A stretch of DNA of 24,054 bases, from contig JAZNBS010000052.1 of the NCBI GenBank assembly GCA_045587185.1, positions 1 through 24,054 on the forward strand. Direction: 5' to 3'. This DNA is from UMGS172 sp045587185 (lineage in GTDB: Bacteria > Bacillota > Clostridia > Oscillospirales > Acutalibacteraceae). The notes under the pieces are model-generated. The model had not been told where the DNA came from. It made no database searches and was given only the letters and a program-made list of their open reading frames with translations. Both the position numbers and the translations under genes were made by a program. Position 1 is the first letter of the stretch; every line of letters starts with the position of its first letter. Positions 6,416 to 13,715 of the stretch are shown piece after piece.

Positions 6416-7468
6416 TTATTTTTCTTTTATCTGTTGTGTGATTTTAAGCGGTGTTTCTATTGCATCCTTTACCGAACTTTTGATAAGTTCAAGATTTATG
6501 CCTATCTCGGGGTGTTTTTCAGGATACCACTCAACAACATCTACCCCACCGTCCGTCAAAGCCGCATACCATGCAAAAGATGCCGTGTAACGCCCGTAAC
6601 CGTAACTCAGATGGTGGCCGTCACGGGTAAGAATATCCCCAATTTCAGTTGTGCGAACATTTTGAATTGCTGTGCCGGCAGGTATCACACCGTCAACATT
6701 TTTATTGGGTGCAACCTTTTTATTAAATGTATCTATTATGGCTTTGTACATCTTTAGTTGGTTGCGGTCATATGCATTGAAATTGCTTGTATAAGCATCG
6801 TGCTGGTAAGCCCATGTCTGATGCCAGAAAAACTTTGCGTTAGGTAGTTCACTTGCGAGATGGTTTATGACATTATTTACATTGCCAAAACTTTCAGCCA
6901 ATCCGCTTTTGGCCGAAACTTGTTGCAAAGTCACAAAATCCCAATTCTCATCCGAAATGGCGGTGGAAATTTTTGTTTCCTTGGTCTCACTCCACTCACC
7001 CGTTGTGTTTTTATAATAAGTGTATTTTGCGGCATCGGATTGGATATTGTTCCAATGCATATCAATGGAGCATCCGCCAATATAGAGGTTACCGAGTATG
7101 ATTTTCTCAACACCCGCATCGTGGGCAATCTGCCACAGATACTCCATACCGTCAACACTAAAACTGTTACCCACGGCCAGTACTCTTAAAGTTTTTGTAG
7201 CAGGTATGGATTGGGTAACTGTATCACCGCACAGACTGCACACATTTTTCTGCTCGCCGTCCTTTAACGGTAACGGGTCACTCACAACCGTGGTTTGATA
7301 ATTATGCTGACACTGTGAAACCGTTTCCTCTGAAACAGTAACAATAGATGAAGTTATACTCGCATTTGAACCGTTATTATCGGTTGCTTTTTTACTGCAG
7401 GCTGCGGCGGTAAACACACAGACCGCCGACAACAGCACCGACAAAAATTTTACAATTTTCATAAGCAT
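6416..7468 (-). CDS. Predicted lipoprotein with a DUF4886 (SGNH-hydrolase-like) domain
   Basis: An N-terminal signal (LMKIVKFLSVLLSAVCVFTAA) ends at a Cys in AAACSKK, a permissive lipobox, so the protein is probably anchored outside the membrane. A Ser/Thr/Asn-rich linker and a small C-x-H-Y ... C-x-x-C segment, common in clostridial surface proteins, come next. The catalytic-type domain shows GNSFSVDGMEYL (block I, nucleophile Ser), GGCS, TLQQ, and RDGHHLSYGYGRY (the Asp-x-x-His block). SGNH enzymes remove acyl groups from sugars or lipids; the substrate here is unknown. The ATG at 7468 shares its A with the stop of the upstream glycosidase-tail remnant (TGATG), so translation is probably coupled. 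A GTG one codon earlier is possible. About 350 residues, near the DUF4886 size plus linker. Confidence 0.8.
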   Translation of the reverse strand: MLMKIVKFLSVLLSAVCVFTAAACSKKATDNNGSNASITSSIVTVSEETVSQCQHNYQTTVVSDPLPLKDGEQKNVCSLCGDTVTQSIPATKTLRVLAVGNSFSVDGMEYLWQIAHDAGVEKIILGNLYIGGCSIDMHWNNIQSDAAKYTYYKNTTGEWSETKETKISTAISDENWDFVTLQQVSAKSGLAESFGNVNNVINHLASELPNAKFFWHQTWAYQHDAYTSNFNAYDRNQLKMYKAIIDTFNKKVAPNKNVDGVIPAGTAIQNVRTTEIGDILTRDGHHLSYGYGRYTASFAWYAALTDGGVDVVEWYPEKHPEIGINLELIKSSVKDAIETPLKITQQIKEK

Positions 7469-7737
7469 CACAAAGAGAGTTTAAACTCGACAAAGCAATG
7501 GGCATCAACCCATTCAGGATTCATACCCTTACACCAAATTGGCGACTTGTGGAAAAAATGACGGGTTCCTACCGAATGAGCCTCACCTACTTTAAAGCGG
7601 AAAGATCCAAGCAGATTACAAAGTTTACCTGTTGCAGTTGTTTCAACAACATTTTCACCCTGTTTGAGTGCCGAAGAGACATCAACTTCATAAGGTTGCC
7701 ACATAATTATACCTACGTCCTTTAAAACAGAAAATAT
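7468..7737 (-). pseudogene. C-terminal remnant of a glycoside hydrolase (sugar-binding beta-sandwich)
   Basis: The open frame from 7737 to the TGA at 7468-7470 encodes KDVGIIMWQPYEVDVS, LKQGENVVETT, NLLGSFR, HSVGTRHFF and VDAHCFVEF. This looks like the terminal domain of a large GH2/rhamnosidase-type enzyme (VNGK-x-x-G-x-x-x-PPY-x-VD-x-T ... L-x-x-GEN). An in-frame TAA precedes residue IFSVLKDVG, and the catalytic domain is absent. An ATG at 7704 falls inside the conserved motif, so it is not a natural start for a full domain. I infer a 5'-truncated gene. Its stop overlaps the next start, suggesting the lipoprotein once followed a full glycosidase in an operon. Confidence 0.55.
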
Positions 7738-7825
7738 TTACACCATCATTGTAAATCAAATCAACACAAAAATCCACCCTTTTATTTTGTTTTTATAGAA
7801 CGTTTTTTGGTTTGTGGGTGTTTTC

Positions 7826-8683
7826 TCACTTTAATAATTCGCGAACACCTAAAAGTTCTTCTAAAAACAACACCGCCACGGCCGGCATATATTTTTCGGG
7901 GTCACTGTAAAGATAGGTTTCACGCTTGATACCGCCCAGACTTTTAAGCACAATATTTTCAGAAAAAAGCCCTTTCCACGAAACGCTTGGCACAATGGCA
8001 ACCCCCATTCCAAGTTCAACATACTTTCTCATATAGTACGGGTCGTCACTTTGTATCGCAACATTGGGCTTAAAACCTTTGTCGGTACAAATCTTGTATG
8101 CTGTGCGGTAAAGACTGCTGTTTGAATGCATTGAGATAAACCGTGCATTTCTGAGGTCACACAGGTTTATATCGTCTCTATCCCATTCACTGCCCTTTTG
8201 TACAGCCAACATCATTTCATCGGTTATCAGCAGGCGTTTTTCAAGTTTACGTCCAAACGGTGGCTCATCACTTATAATAAAATCAAACTCATCTTCGGCA
8301 TTATCAAGTCGATGGCTGACCGAAAAGACCGCATTGGGATACTTATTCTTAAACTTTTCAATAGCCTTTGTTACAGAATTTCTGTTGGTTAAGATAAGCA
8401 ACCTCACCTCGCCAGAGACGGTGCCCTTGAGGTCATTAAGACGAAGTTTGCCTTCCTCTATTGAGTTCAGAGCCAATTTCATTTTTTGATAAAACACGCG
8501 GCCCGCCTCATTTAATGTAACTTTGTTAGCACGGCGGTCGAATAGATTTACTCCGAGTTCCGTTTCTAGTCGGTGTACAGTTTGTGAAATATTGGAAGCA
8601 GGTACACCGTATTTCTGAGCCGTTTTGGTGAAGTTTTGGCATTCCGCCGCATCACAAAAGTATGTTATCTGCAATAGTTCCAT
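7826..8683 (-). CDS. LysR-family transcriptional regulator
   Basis: A 285-residue DNA-binding regulator. The N-terminal winged helix-turn-helix spans about residues 1-60 (FTKTAQKYGVPASNISQTV, RLETELGVNLFDRR, TLNEAGRVFY). The C-terminal periplasmic-binding-like effector domain (FDFIISDEP, ELGMGVAIVPS) is full length. ATG at 8683 is chosen because AAAGGAG lies just upstream and the family begins at ELLQITYF; an earlier in-frame start at 8716 lacks a site. The gene is divergent from the small membrane-protein gene at 8833, with facing promoters in a 149-nt gap. That is the classic LysR arrangement, so it probably regulates that gene. The effector is unknown. Confidence 0.9.
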   Translation of the reverse strand: MELLQITYFCDAAECQNFTKTAQKYGVPASNISQTVHRLETELGVNLFDRRANKVTLNEAGRVFYQKMKLALNSIEEGKLRLNDLKGTVSGEVRLLILTNRNSVTKAIEKFKNKYPNAVFSVSHRLDNAEDEFDFIISDEPPFGRKLEKRLLITDEMMLAVQKGSEWDRDDINLCDLRNARFISMHSNSSLYRTAYKICTDKGFKPNVAIQSDDPYYMRKYVELGMGVAIVPSVSWKGLFSENIVLKSLGGIKRETYLYSDPEKYMPAVAVLFLEELLGVRELLK

Positions 8684-8725
8684 AAAAATCTCCTTTTTGA
8701 GAGAATCCGCCCTCACTTATTTTAA

Positions 8726-8754
8726 ATTTTACCACAATCAACCATAACTGTCAA
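8726..8754 (-). promoter_or_regulatory. Promoter of the LysR gene
   Basis: Minus strand: TTGACA (8749-8754), 17-nt spacer, TAAAAT (8726-8731). The LysR ATG is 42 nt past the -10 box. Confidence 0.75.
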
Positions 8755-8770
8755 TGTATAGTCACCACAC

Positions 8771-8783
8771 ATAATCACATTAT
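8771..8783. promoter_or_regulatory. Small dyad between the divergent promoters (candidate LysR site)
   Basis: ATAAT-CAC-ATTAT, perfect 5-bp arms, abutting the -35 box of the plus-strand promoter and upstream of the LysR -35. The position suits a LysR operator, but the classic T-N11-A pattern is not clear. Confidence 0.3.
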
Positions 8784-8811
8784 TGACATTTTAGTAAAAC
8801 TGGGTTATGAT
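8783..8811 (+). promoter_or_regulatory. Promoter of the PQ-loop-like membrane protein gene
   Basis: TTGACA (8783-8788), 17-nt spacer, TATGAT (8806-8811). The start codon is 21 nt further on. Confidence 0.8.
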
Positions 8812-8832
8812 TTCTAAAAAGGAGTGAAAAAA

Positions 8833-9147
8833 ATGCTTGATTTGTTTGAATTTTTTGAAATTGCCATGATAGTAAGTTTCGGTGCTTCGTGGCCGTTTAA
8901 CGTGCTTCGTTCCTACAAAGCACGCACCGCAAAAGGTAAAAGCCTTGCCTTTTTGTTACTGATACTGTTTGGATATGTTGCAGGTATCATTTCTAAAGTA
9001 ATAAACGAAGCTTATATGGCAAACTTCGCATCGAAATGGTATGTTCTGTTCTTCTATGTACTCAACTTTATCATGGTCTTTCTCGATTTGTTGCTATATT
9101 TCCGCAACAAAAAATTGGACAAAATTGCTGATTCCAATAAAGAATAA
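8833..9147 (+). CDS. Small three-helix membrane protein, PQ-loop/SemiSWEET-like
   Basis: 104 residues with three predicted membrane helices (about 7-27, 37-56 and 69-91) and a basic C-terminal tail. The segment SFGASWPFNVLRSYKARTAK followed by GKSLAF resembles the PQ-loop signature of SemiSWEET half-transporters (P-Q-I ... S-A-KG-x-S), with Phe at the Gln position. SemiSWEETs dimerise to move small sugars. The assignment rests on this motif and on length, so the substrate is open. ATG at 8833 is chosen because AAAGGAG (8818-8824) lies 8 nt before it; a GTG at 8824 would overlap the ribosome site. It is divergent from a LysR gene and ends in a strong terminator. A different small permease or a membrane protein of unknown role is possible. 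Confidence 0.7.
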   Translation: MLDLFEFFEIAMIVSFGASWPFNVLRSYKARTAKGKSLAFLLLILFGYVAGIISKVINEAYMANFASKWYVLFFYVLNFIMVFLDLLLYFRNKKLDKIADSNKE

Positions 9148-9217
9148 AACCGCACCTCATTTTTACATATGCATTGAACAGGAATACACAACATTCTTTG
9201 TTTCGTGAGATGTTATA

Positions 9218-9266
9218 AATAATAAAGGTTCCCTTGGGGCAAAACCCTGAGGGAACCTTTATTATT
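9218..9266. terminator. Strong bidirectional terminator between the PQ-loop gene and pyrI
   Basis: A perfect 17-bp stem (arms 9218-9234 and 9250-9266) with a 15-nt loop that itself holds GGG/CCC. A-rich and T-rich edges on both sides suit termination of the plus-strand gene and of the pyr operon on the minus strand. Confidence 0.9.
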
Positions 9267-9284
9267 TATTTTAAATATAAGTTA

Positions 9285-9707
9285 TTACAGATTTTTGGAC
9301 TTGGTCTCACAGTAATGGCAACGGTAGACCTTGTTTCCCTTATCTGTCAGGTTGAAGATGTGAGGCAATTCCTGCTCGCAGGATGTGATGCATCTCGGGT
9401 TTTTGCAGAAAATGACGTTTGTTAGTTTTTTAGGCAACTCAACCGCCTTTTTCTCAATAATCTCGCCATTTTTGATAACGTTTACGGTAACACCTGCATC
9501 AATGTAACCAAGCACATCAATGTCAATATCATAATCGAAATCTATCTTCACAATATCCTTTTTACCCATGCGACCGCTATTCACGTTTTTGATGATAGCA
9601 ACTGAACAATCAAGTTTGTCAAGGTCGAGCAGTTTATATATCTGCATTGCCTTACCAGCGGTGATGTGGTCGATAACTATACCGTTTTTGATTGGGTTAA
9701 TATTCAT
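9285..9707 (-). CDS. pyrI: Aspartate carbamoyltransferase regulatory chain
   Basis: Regulatory subunit that joins PyrB trimers and, in enteric homologues, binds ATP/CTP for allosteric control. It is 140 residues. The N-terminal allosteric domain includes NGIVIDHITAGKA and KIDFDYDIDIDV. The C-terminal zinc domain has Cys101-x4-Cys106 and Cys130-x2-Cys133. The start is taken as ATG at 9707, which shares its A with the pyrB TGA (TGATG); a GTG one codon upstream is possible. AAGGTG and GGAGG lie just before it. It is the last gene of the pyr operon and points to a class B-type ATCase holoenzyme regulated by nucleotides. Confidence 0.95.
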   Translation of the reverse strand: MNINPIKNGIVIDHITAGKAMQIYKLLDLDKLDCSVAIIKNVNSGRMGKKDIVKIDFDYDIDIDVLGYIDAGVTVNVIKNGEIIEKKAVELPKKLTNVIFCKNPRCITSCEQELPHIFNLTDKGNKVYRCHYCETKSKNL

Positions 9708-10624
9708 CACACCTTCACCTCCAAAAGTTTCAACATCAAAGCCATTCGCATATATTTTCCGTAGAGAACCTGTTTGAAATAAGCGGCTCTGGGGTCACCG
9801 TCAATTGCAACGCTGATTTCGTTAACCCTCGGCAACGGATGCATAACCGAAAGGTCAGTCTTAGCGTTTTTAAGTTTTTGGGGAGTTAAGATGTAACTAT
9901 CCTTCAAACGGAGATAATCTTCCTCATTGAAAAAACGCTCACGCTGAACGCGGGTCATATAAAGGATGTCAAGTTCGGGAATAACGGCCTCAAGGTCGGT
10001 TGTCTCAACATACTCGATACAGTGCTTTTTAAGTACGTCATTCTTAACGTAACTGGGGAGTTTCAACTCCTCGGGTGAGATAAGTACAAACTTTACATCG
10101 TCATAACGTGCCATCGCCTCAATTAACGAATGTACGGTGCGTCCAAACTTAAGGTCACCGCAAAGTCCGATAGTCAACCCCGAAAATCCGCCCTTTTCAC
10201 GATGAATTGTAAGAAGGTCGGCCAAAGTCTGTGTGGGATGGTTGTGACCGCCGTCACCCGCGTTGATAACGGGAATCGAAGCGTTCATTGCAGCAACAAG
10301 CGGTGCGCCCTCTTTGGGATGGCGCATTGCAATAATATCGGCATAGCAAGAAATGGTCTTGGCCGTGTCGGCAACGCTTTCGCCCTTGGCGGCCGAAGAA
10401 CTGTTTGCTTCGGAAAAACCGAGAACATTACCGCCCAGTTCATACATAGCAGCCTCAAAACTCAATCGTGTTCTGGTTGAAGGCTCAAAAAACAGGGTTG
10501 CCAACTTTTTGCCGTGGCAGATTTCGCTGTACTTTTTGGGGTTTGCAATAATATCGTTAGCGGTTGCAACAAGTTCGTCAATCTCGGCAACGCTCAAGTC
10601 AAGAATACTGATAAGACTTCTCAT
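9707..10624 (-). CDS. pyrB: Aspartate carbamoyltransferase catalytic subunit
   Basis: Condenses carbamoyl phosphate with aspartate to carbamoyl aspartate, the second step of UMP synthesis. The 305 residues match the family. The carbamoyl-phosphate loop FFEPSTRTR is at 45-53, the SSAAKGES loop with the catalytic Lys (about 80) follows, and HPTQTL is at 129-134. RVQRERF and MHPLPRV provide the aspartate-site residues. AAGGCGG precedes the ATG. It overlaps pyrI by one base, typical of the PyrB-PyrI pair. All visible catalytic residues are intact. Confidence 0.97.
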   Translation of the reverse strand: MRSLISILDLSVAEIDELVATANDIIANPKKYSEICHGKKLATLFFEPSTRTRLSFEAAMYELGGNVLGFSEANSSSAAKGESVADTAKTISCYADIIAMRHPKEGAPLVAAMNASIPVINAGDGGHNHPTQTLADLLTIHREKGGFSGLTIGLCGDLKFGRTVHSLIEAMARYDDVKFVLISPEELKLPSYVKNDVLKKHCIEYVETTDLEAVIPELDILYMTRVQRERFFNEEDYLRLKDSYILTPQKLKNAKTDLSVMHPLPRVNEISVAIDGDPRAAYFKQVLYGKYMRMALMLKLLEVKV

Positions 10625-10651
10625 TTAGGTCCGCCTTTCTCTTAAATCAAA

Positions 10652-11308
10652 TTATGCTTTTGCACCGTTGATTGCAAGGTAAGCCTTGATACGGTCAACG
10701 TTTTCGCGGTTTGCTGGGTCTTCCTCAAGATACTCAATAATGTCATAAACATCAACGACAGAGTATACAGGGAAACCGAACTCCTCACCAACCTCGGCCA
10801 TTGCGCTCTTTTCAGTCTGACCCTTTTCCTTGCGATCAACCATAACAAAGGTTGCGGCAACCTTTGTGCCCTCTAACGATGACAAAATGGCCATACTTTC
10901 ACGAATGGCGGTACCTGCGGTGATAACATCCTCAACGATAACGATTTCCTCACCTGCCTTGGGCTTATAACCGACAAAAACACCGCCCTCGCCGTGGTCT
11001 TTTTCCTCTTTTCGGTTGAAGAAGAACGGCACATCAAGACCTTCTTTAGAAAGTGCACAAGCAACCGAAACCGCTATGGGAATACCTTTGTAAGCGGGTC
11101 CGTAAAGAACGGTTTTCTTATTGCCAACCTTTTCAAAATATGCTTTGGCATAAAACTCACCGAGTTTTGATATCTGGTCACCTGTCTTGATATCACCTGC
11201 ATTTATGAAGTAAGGAATCTTCCGTCCCGACTTTGCAGTGAAATCACCGAATTTAAGCACTCCTGCACCCTCAAGAAACTTTATAAATTCTCTCTTATAA
11301 CTTTCCAT
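10652..11308 (-). CDS. pyrE: Orotate phosphoribosyltransferase
   Basis: Adds ribose-5-phosphate from PRPP to orotate, giving OMP. It is 218 residues. The PRPP motif VEDVITAGTA is at 125-134 and the flexible catalytic loop RKEEKDHGEGG at 99-109. GAGVLKFGDFTAKSGRK near the N-terminus is the family's dimer and orotate-site region. GGAG lies 7 nt before the ATG. It stands 62 nt from pyrF and 27 nt from pyrB, the loosest spacing of the operon; the pyrF-pyrE gap shows no promoter or terminator I can support. Confidence 0.96.
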   Translation of the reverse strand: MESYKREFIKFLEGAGVLKFGDFTAKSGRKIPYFINAGDIKTGDQISKLGEFYAKAYFEKVGNKKTVLYGPAYKGIPIAVSVACALSKEGLDVPFFFNRKEEKDHGEGGVFVGYKPKAGEEIVIVEDVITAGTAIRESMAILSSLEGTKVAATFVMVDRKEKGQTEKSAMAEVGEEFGFPVYSVVDVYDIIEYLEEDPANRENVDRIKAYLAINGAKA

Positions 11309-11370
11309 CTTTATTCTCCTTTAGTTAAAGCGTCAAGGTTTATCTTGCAATATAAATATTTGTGCAGAAA

Positions 11371-12069
11371 TCAGTCACAAAACTCCTCAACACAACGTGT
11401 ATATGCTTTGACAGGGTCCTCTGCGGCAGTAATAGGACGTCCGACAACAATATAGTCAGAGCCTATTTTCTTAGCCTCGTCAGGGGTCATAACTCGCTTC
11501 TGGTCGCCAACATCACCGTCTGCAAAACGGACACCCGGGGTAACAGTGAGGAACTTCTTACCGCAGGTTTCGTGAACCTTGCCTGCCTCAAGCGGTGAAC
11601 AAACAACACCGTCAAGACCTGCAACCATAGCGTTATGAGCATAGTGCATAACAACCTTGTCGATAGGCTCTTTGATAAGCAGGTCGTTTTCCATTCTTTC
11701 TTGGTCGGTCGAGGTCAACTGAGTGACCGCGATTAGCAAAGGTCTTGTGCCGTCAGCACGGGTCAATCCTTCAAGACCTGCTTCCATCATAGATATGGTG
11801 CCGCCTGCGTGCAAGTTTGTCATATCAACATCCAAATTGGATAAAACAGCCATTGATTTCTTAACAGTATTAGGGATATCGTGCAACTTCAAATCGAGGA
11901 AAATCTTGTGACCTCTTGCCTTAATCTCACGAACAATTTCAGGACCTGCGGCATAAAAAAGTTCCATTCCGATTTTAACAAACGGCTTTCTTCCTGTGAA
12001 CTTATCCAAAAACTCAAGACAAGTTTCTTTGCTCGCAAAATCACAAGCAATAATAACATCCTTACCCAT
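11371..12069 (-). CDS. pyrF: Orotidine 5'-phosphate decarboxylase (type 1)
   Basis: Converts OMP to UMP, the last step of the pathway. It is 232 residues, a TIM barrel. The catalytic DLKLHDIPNT motif (59-68) holds the Asp-Lys-Asp network. IACDF at the N-terminus and TPGVRF, then VVGRPIT near the C-terminus, bind the phosphate. AGGAGG lies 8 nt before the ATG, inside the 3' end of pyrD; the genes overlap by 8 nt, so translation is probably coupled. Confidence 0.96.
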   Translation of the reverse strand: MGKDVIIACDFASKETCLEFLDKFTGRKPFVKIGMELFYAAGPEIVREIKARGHKIFLDLKLHDIPNTVKKSMAVLSNLDVDMTNLHAGGTISMMEAGLEGLTRADGTRPLLIAVTQLTSTDQERMENDLLIKEPIDKVVMHYAHNAMVAGLDGVVCSPLEAGKVHETCGKKFLTVTPGVRFADGDVGDQKRVMTPDEAKKIGSDYIVVGRPITAAEDPVKAYTRCVEEFCD

Positions 12070-12979
12070 TATGAGCGCCTCCTATAATATCGTTTAAGTC
12101 ATTTATTCCGTATTTTATCATAACCTCAGGCAGTTTTTCAATGATATCCTTGCAAACAAAGGGGTCGACAAGGTTTGCGGCACCAACCTCAACAGCGGTT
12201 GCGCCCGCAAGCATCATTTCAATAACATCCTCAGCCGTACTGATGCCACCCATTCCGACAATCGGGATTTTTACTGCATCGTAAACCTGATAAACCATAC
12301 GTACCGCCACAGGCTTGATTGCAGGGCCCGAAAAACCGCCCATCTTGTTGGCGATAATCGGCTTTTTAGTTTTCAAATCAATCCTCATACCAAGCATTGT
12401 GTTAATCATACTGATACCGTCGGCACCTGCATCCTCACAGGCTTTGGCTATCGACACAATGTCGGTAACATTGGGTGAAAGTTTGATAAGCAACGGCTTT
12501 TTAGTCACCTTACGGCAAGCGCGTGTAACCTCGGCTGCAGCCTCAGGACTTGTTCCGAAACTCATACCGCCCCCGTGAACATTAGGGCATGAAACGTTGA
12601 CCTCAAACCAACCAATCTGGTCCTCAACATCCAACTTTTCAACCGTATAAGCATAATCCTCAACCGAAAATCCGCTTACATTAGCCATAACCGGCTTAAA
12701 AAAGCACTTCTTTAATTTTGGCAGTTCCTCAGCCAAAACCTTTTCAACACCAGGATTTTGAAGACCAACGGCGTTAATTATTCCCGCATCACACTCAGCA
12801 ATTCTGGGAGTTGGATTACCAAAACGGGGATCCTTGGTGGTGCCTTTAAACGAAAATGTTCCAAGGCAGTTAATATCGTAAATCTCGGCAAACTCGTAGC
12901 CGAAACCGAATGTACCTGAGGCAGGGATAAGAGGGTTATCCATCTCGACGCCGCAAAGTGTCACTTTAGTGTTTACCAT
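12062..12979 (-). CDS. pyrD: Dihydroorotate dehydrogenase B (NAD+), catalytic subunit
   Basis: Oxidises dihydroorotate to orotate in the cytoplasm. It is 305 residues, an FMN barrel of class 1B. Cys131 in NVSCPNVHGG is the catalytic base of class 1 enzymes, and IPASGTFGFG near the N-terminus and GMGGI near the C-terminus are FMN-site motifs. Class 1B enzymes pass electrons to NAD+ through PyrK, which is encoded directly upstream and overlaps by 7 nt. GGAGG precedes the ATG inside the end of pyrK. Confidence 0.96.
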   Translation of the reverse strand: MVNTKVTLCGVEMDNPLIPASGTFGFGYEFAEIYDINCLGTFSFKGTTKDPRFGNPTPRIAECDAGIINAVGLQNPGVEKVLAEELPKLKKCFFKPVMANVSGFSVEDYAYTVEKLDVEDQIGWFEVNVSCPNVHGGGMSFGTSPEAAAEVTRACRKVTKKPLLIKLSPNVTDIVSIAKACEDAGADGISMINTMLGMRIDLKTKKPIIANKMGGFSGPAIKPVAVRMVYQVYDAVKIPIVGMGGISTAEDVIEMMLAGATAVEVGAANLVDPFVCKDIIEKLPEVMIKYGINDLNDIIGGAHNG

Positions 12980-13704
12980 ATTATCTCCTCCCTTATGAGA
13001 ACGGGTCCGTCTTTACAAATACGCTTGTTGCCGTACTTGGTCTTGCAAGAGCAACCCATACAGGCACCGAAACCGCATCCCATACGTTCCTCAAAACTCA
13101 ACTGACCGCTTGTAGTGGCGGTTTTATCAATAGCTTTAAGCATCGGTTCGGGACCGCAGGTGTAAAAATATGTATATTTCATTTCACGCATTGCGTCGGT
13201 AACAAAGCCCTTTTTACCGTAACTTCCGTCAGCAGTTGTGACAACCACTTCGGCACCCAGGGCCTTGAACTCTTCCTCAAAAAAGACCTCGTCTTTTGTG
13301 TTAAATCCAAGCACAACAGACGGCTTTTTGCCTTGCGCAAGAAGTAATTTACACAGCATATACATAGGCGGAACACCTGCACCGCCACCAAGCAGCAAGG
13401 GATTTTCACCTGACTTTTCCAAGTCATAACCGTTGCCAAGACCTGTTAAAACATCGAGTCTTTCACCGATAAGCATCTTGGCCATAGCCTCTGTGCCCTT
13501 GCCTACTGTCTTGTAGATTATTGTGACGGTATCGTCCTCACAATCGCAGACCGAAATCGGTCTGCGAAGGTAAAATCCATCCAACTTTATATTGATAAAC
13601 TGACCCGAAGCCGTAATATCAGAAACATCGCCTTTTAAAACCATAAGGTAGGTGTTTTTGGCTATCATACGGTTTTCGGTAATTTCAAAAATACCCTGTT
13701 TCAT
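12973..13704 (-). CDS. pyrK: Dihydroorotate dehydrogenase B, electron-transfer subunit
   Basis: FAD and [2Fe-2S] partner of PyrD that hands electrons to NAD+. It is 243 residues. RRPISV (47-52) is the FAD-binding motif, GGGAGVPP (106-113) and CGPEPML (183-189) form the NAD(H) site, and the cluster ligands are Cys210, Cys215, Cys218 and Cys230 (CGFGACMGC ... RIC). AGGTGA lies 6 nt before the ATG. It sits 11 nt after carB and overlaps pyrD, as in Bacillus-type operons. Confidence 0.96.
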   Translation of the reverse strand: MKQGIFEITENRMIAKNTYLMVLKGDVSDITASGQFINIKLDGFYLRRPISVCDCEDDTVTIIYKTVGKGTEAMAKMLIGERLDVLTGLGNGYDLEKSGENPLLLGGGAGVPPMYMLCKLLLAQGKKPSVVLGFNTKDEVFFEEEFKALGAEVVVTTADGSYGKKGFVTDAMREMKYTYFYTCGPEPMLKAIDKTATTSGQLSFEERMGCGFGACMGCSCKTKYGNKRICKDGPVLIREEIIW

Positions 13705-13715
13705 TATTTCACCTA

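Noticed and set aside
7738..7825. Possible promoter and terminator between the LysR gene and the glycosidase remnant.
   Set aside because: Only weak -35/-10 matches and a long-looped CCACCC/GGGTG pairing were seen, not enough to support either.
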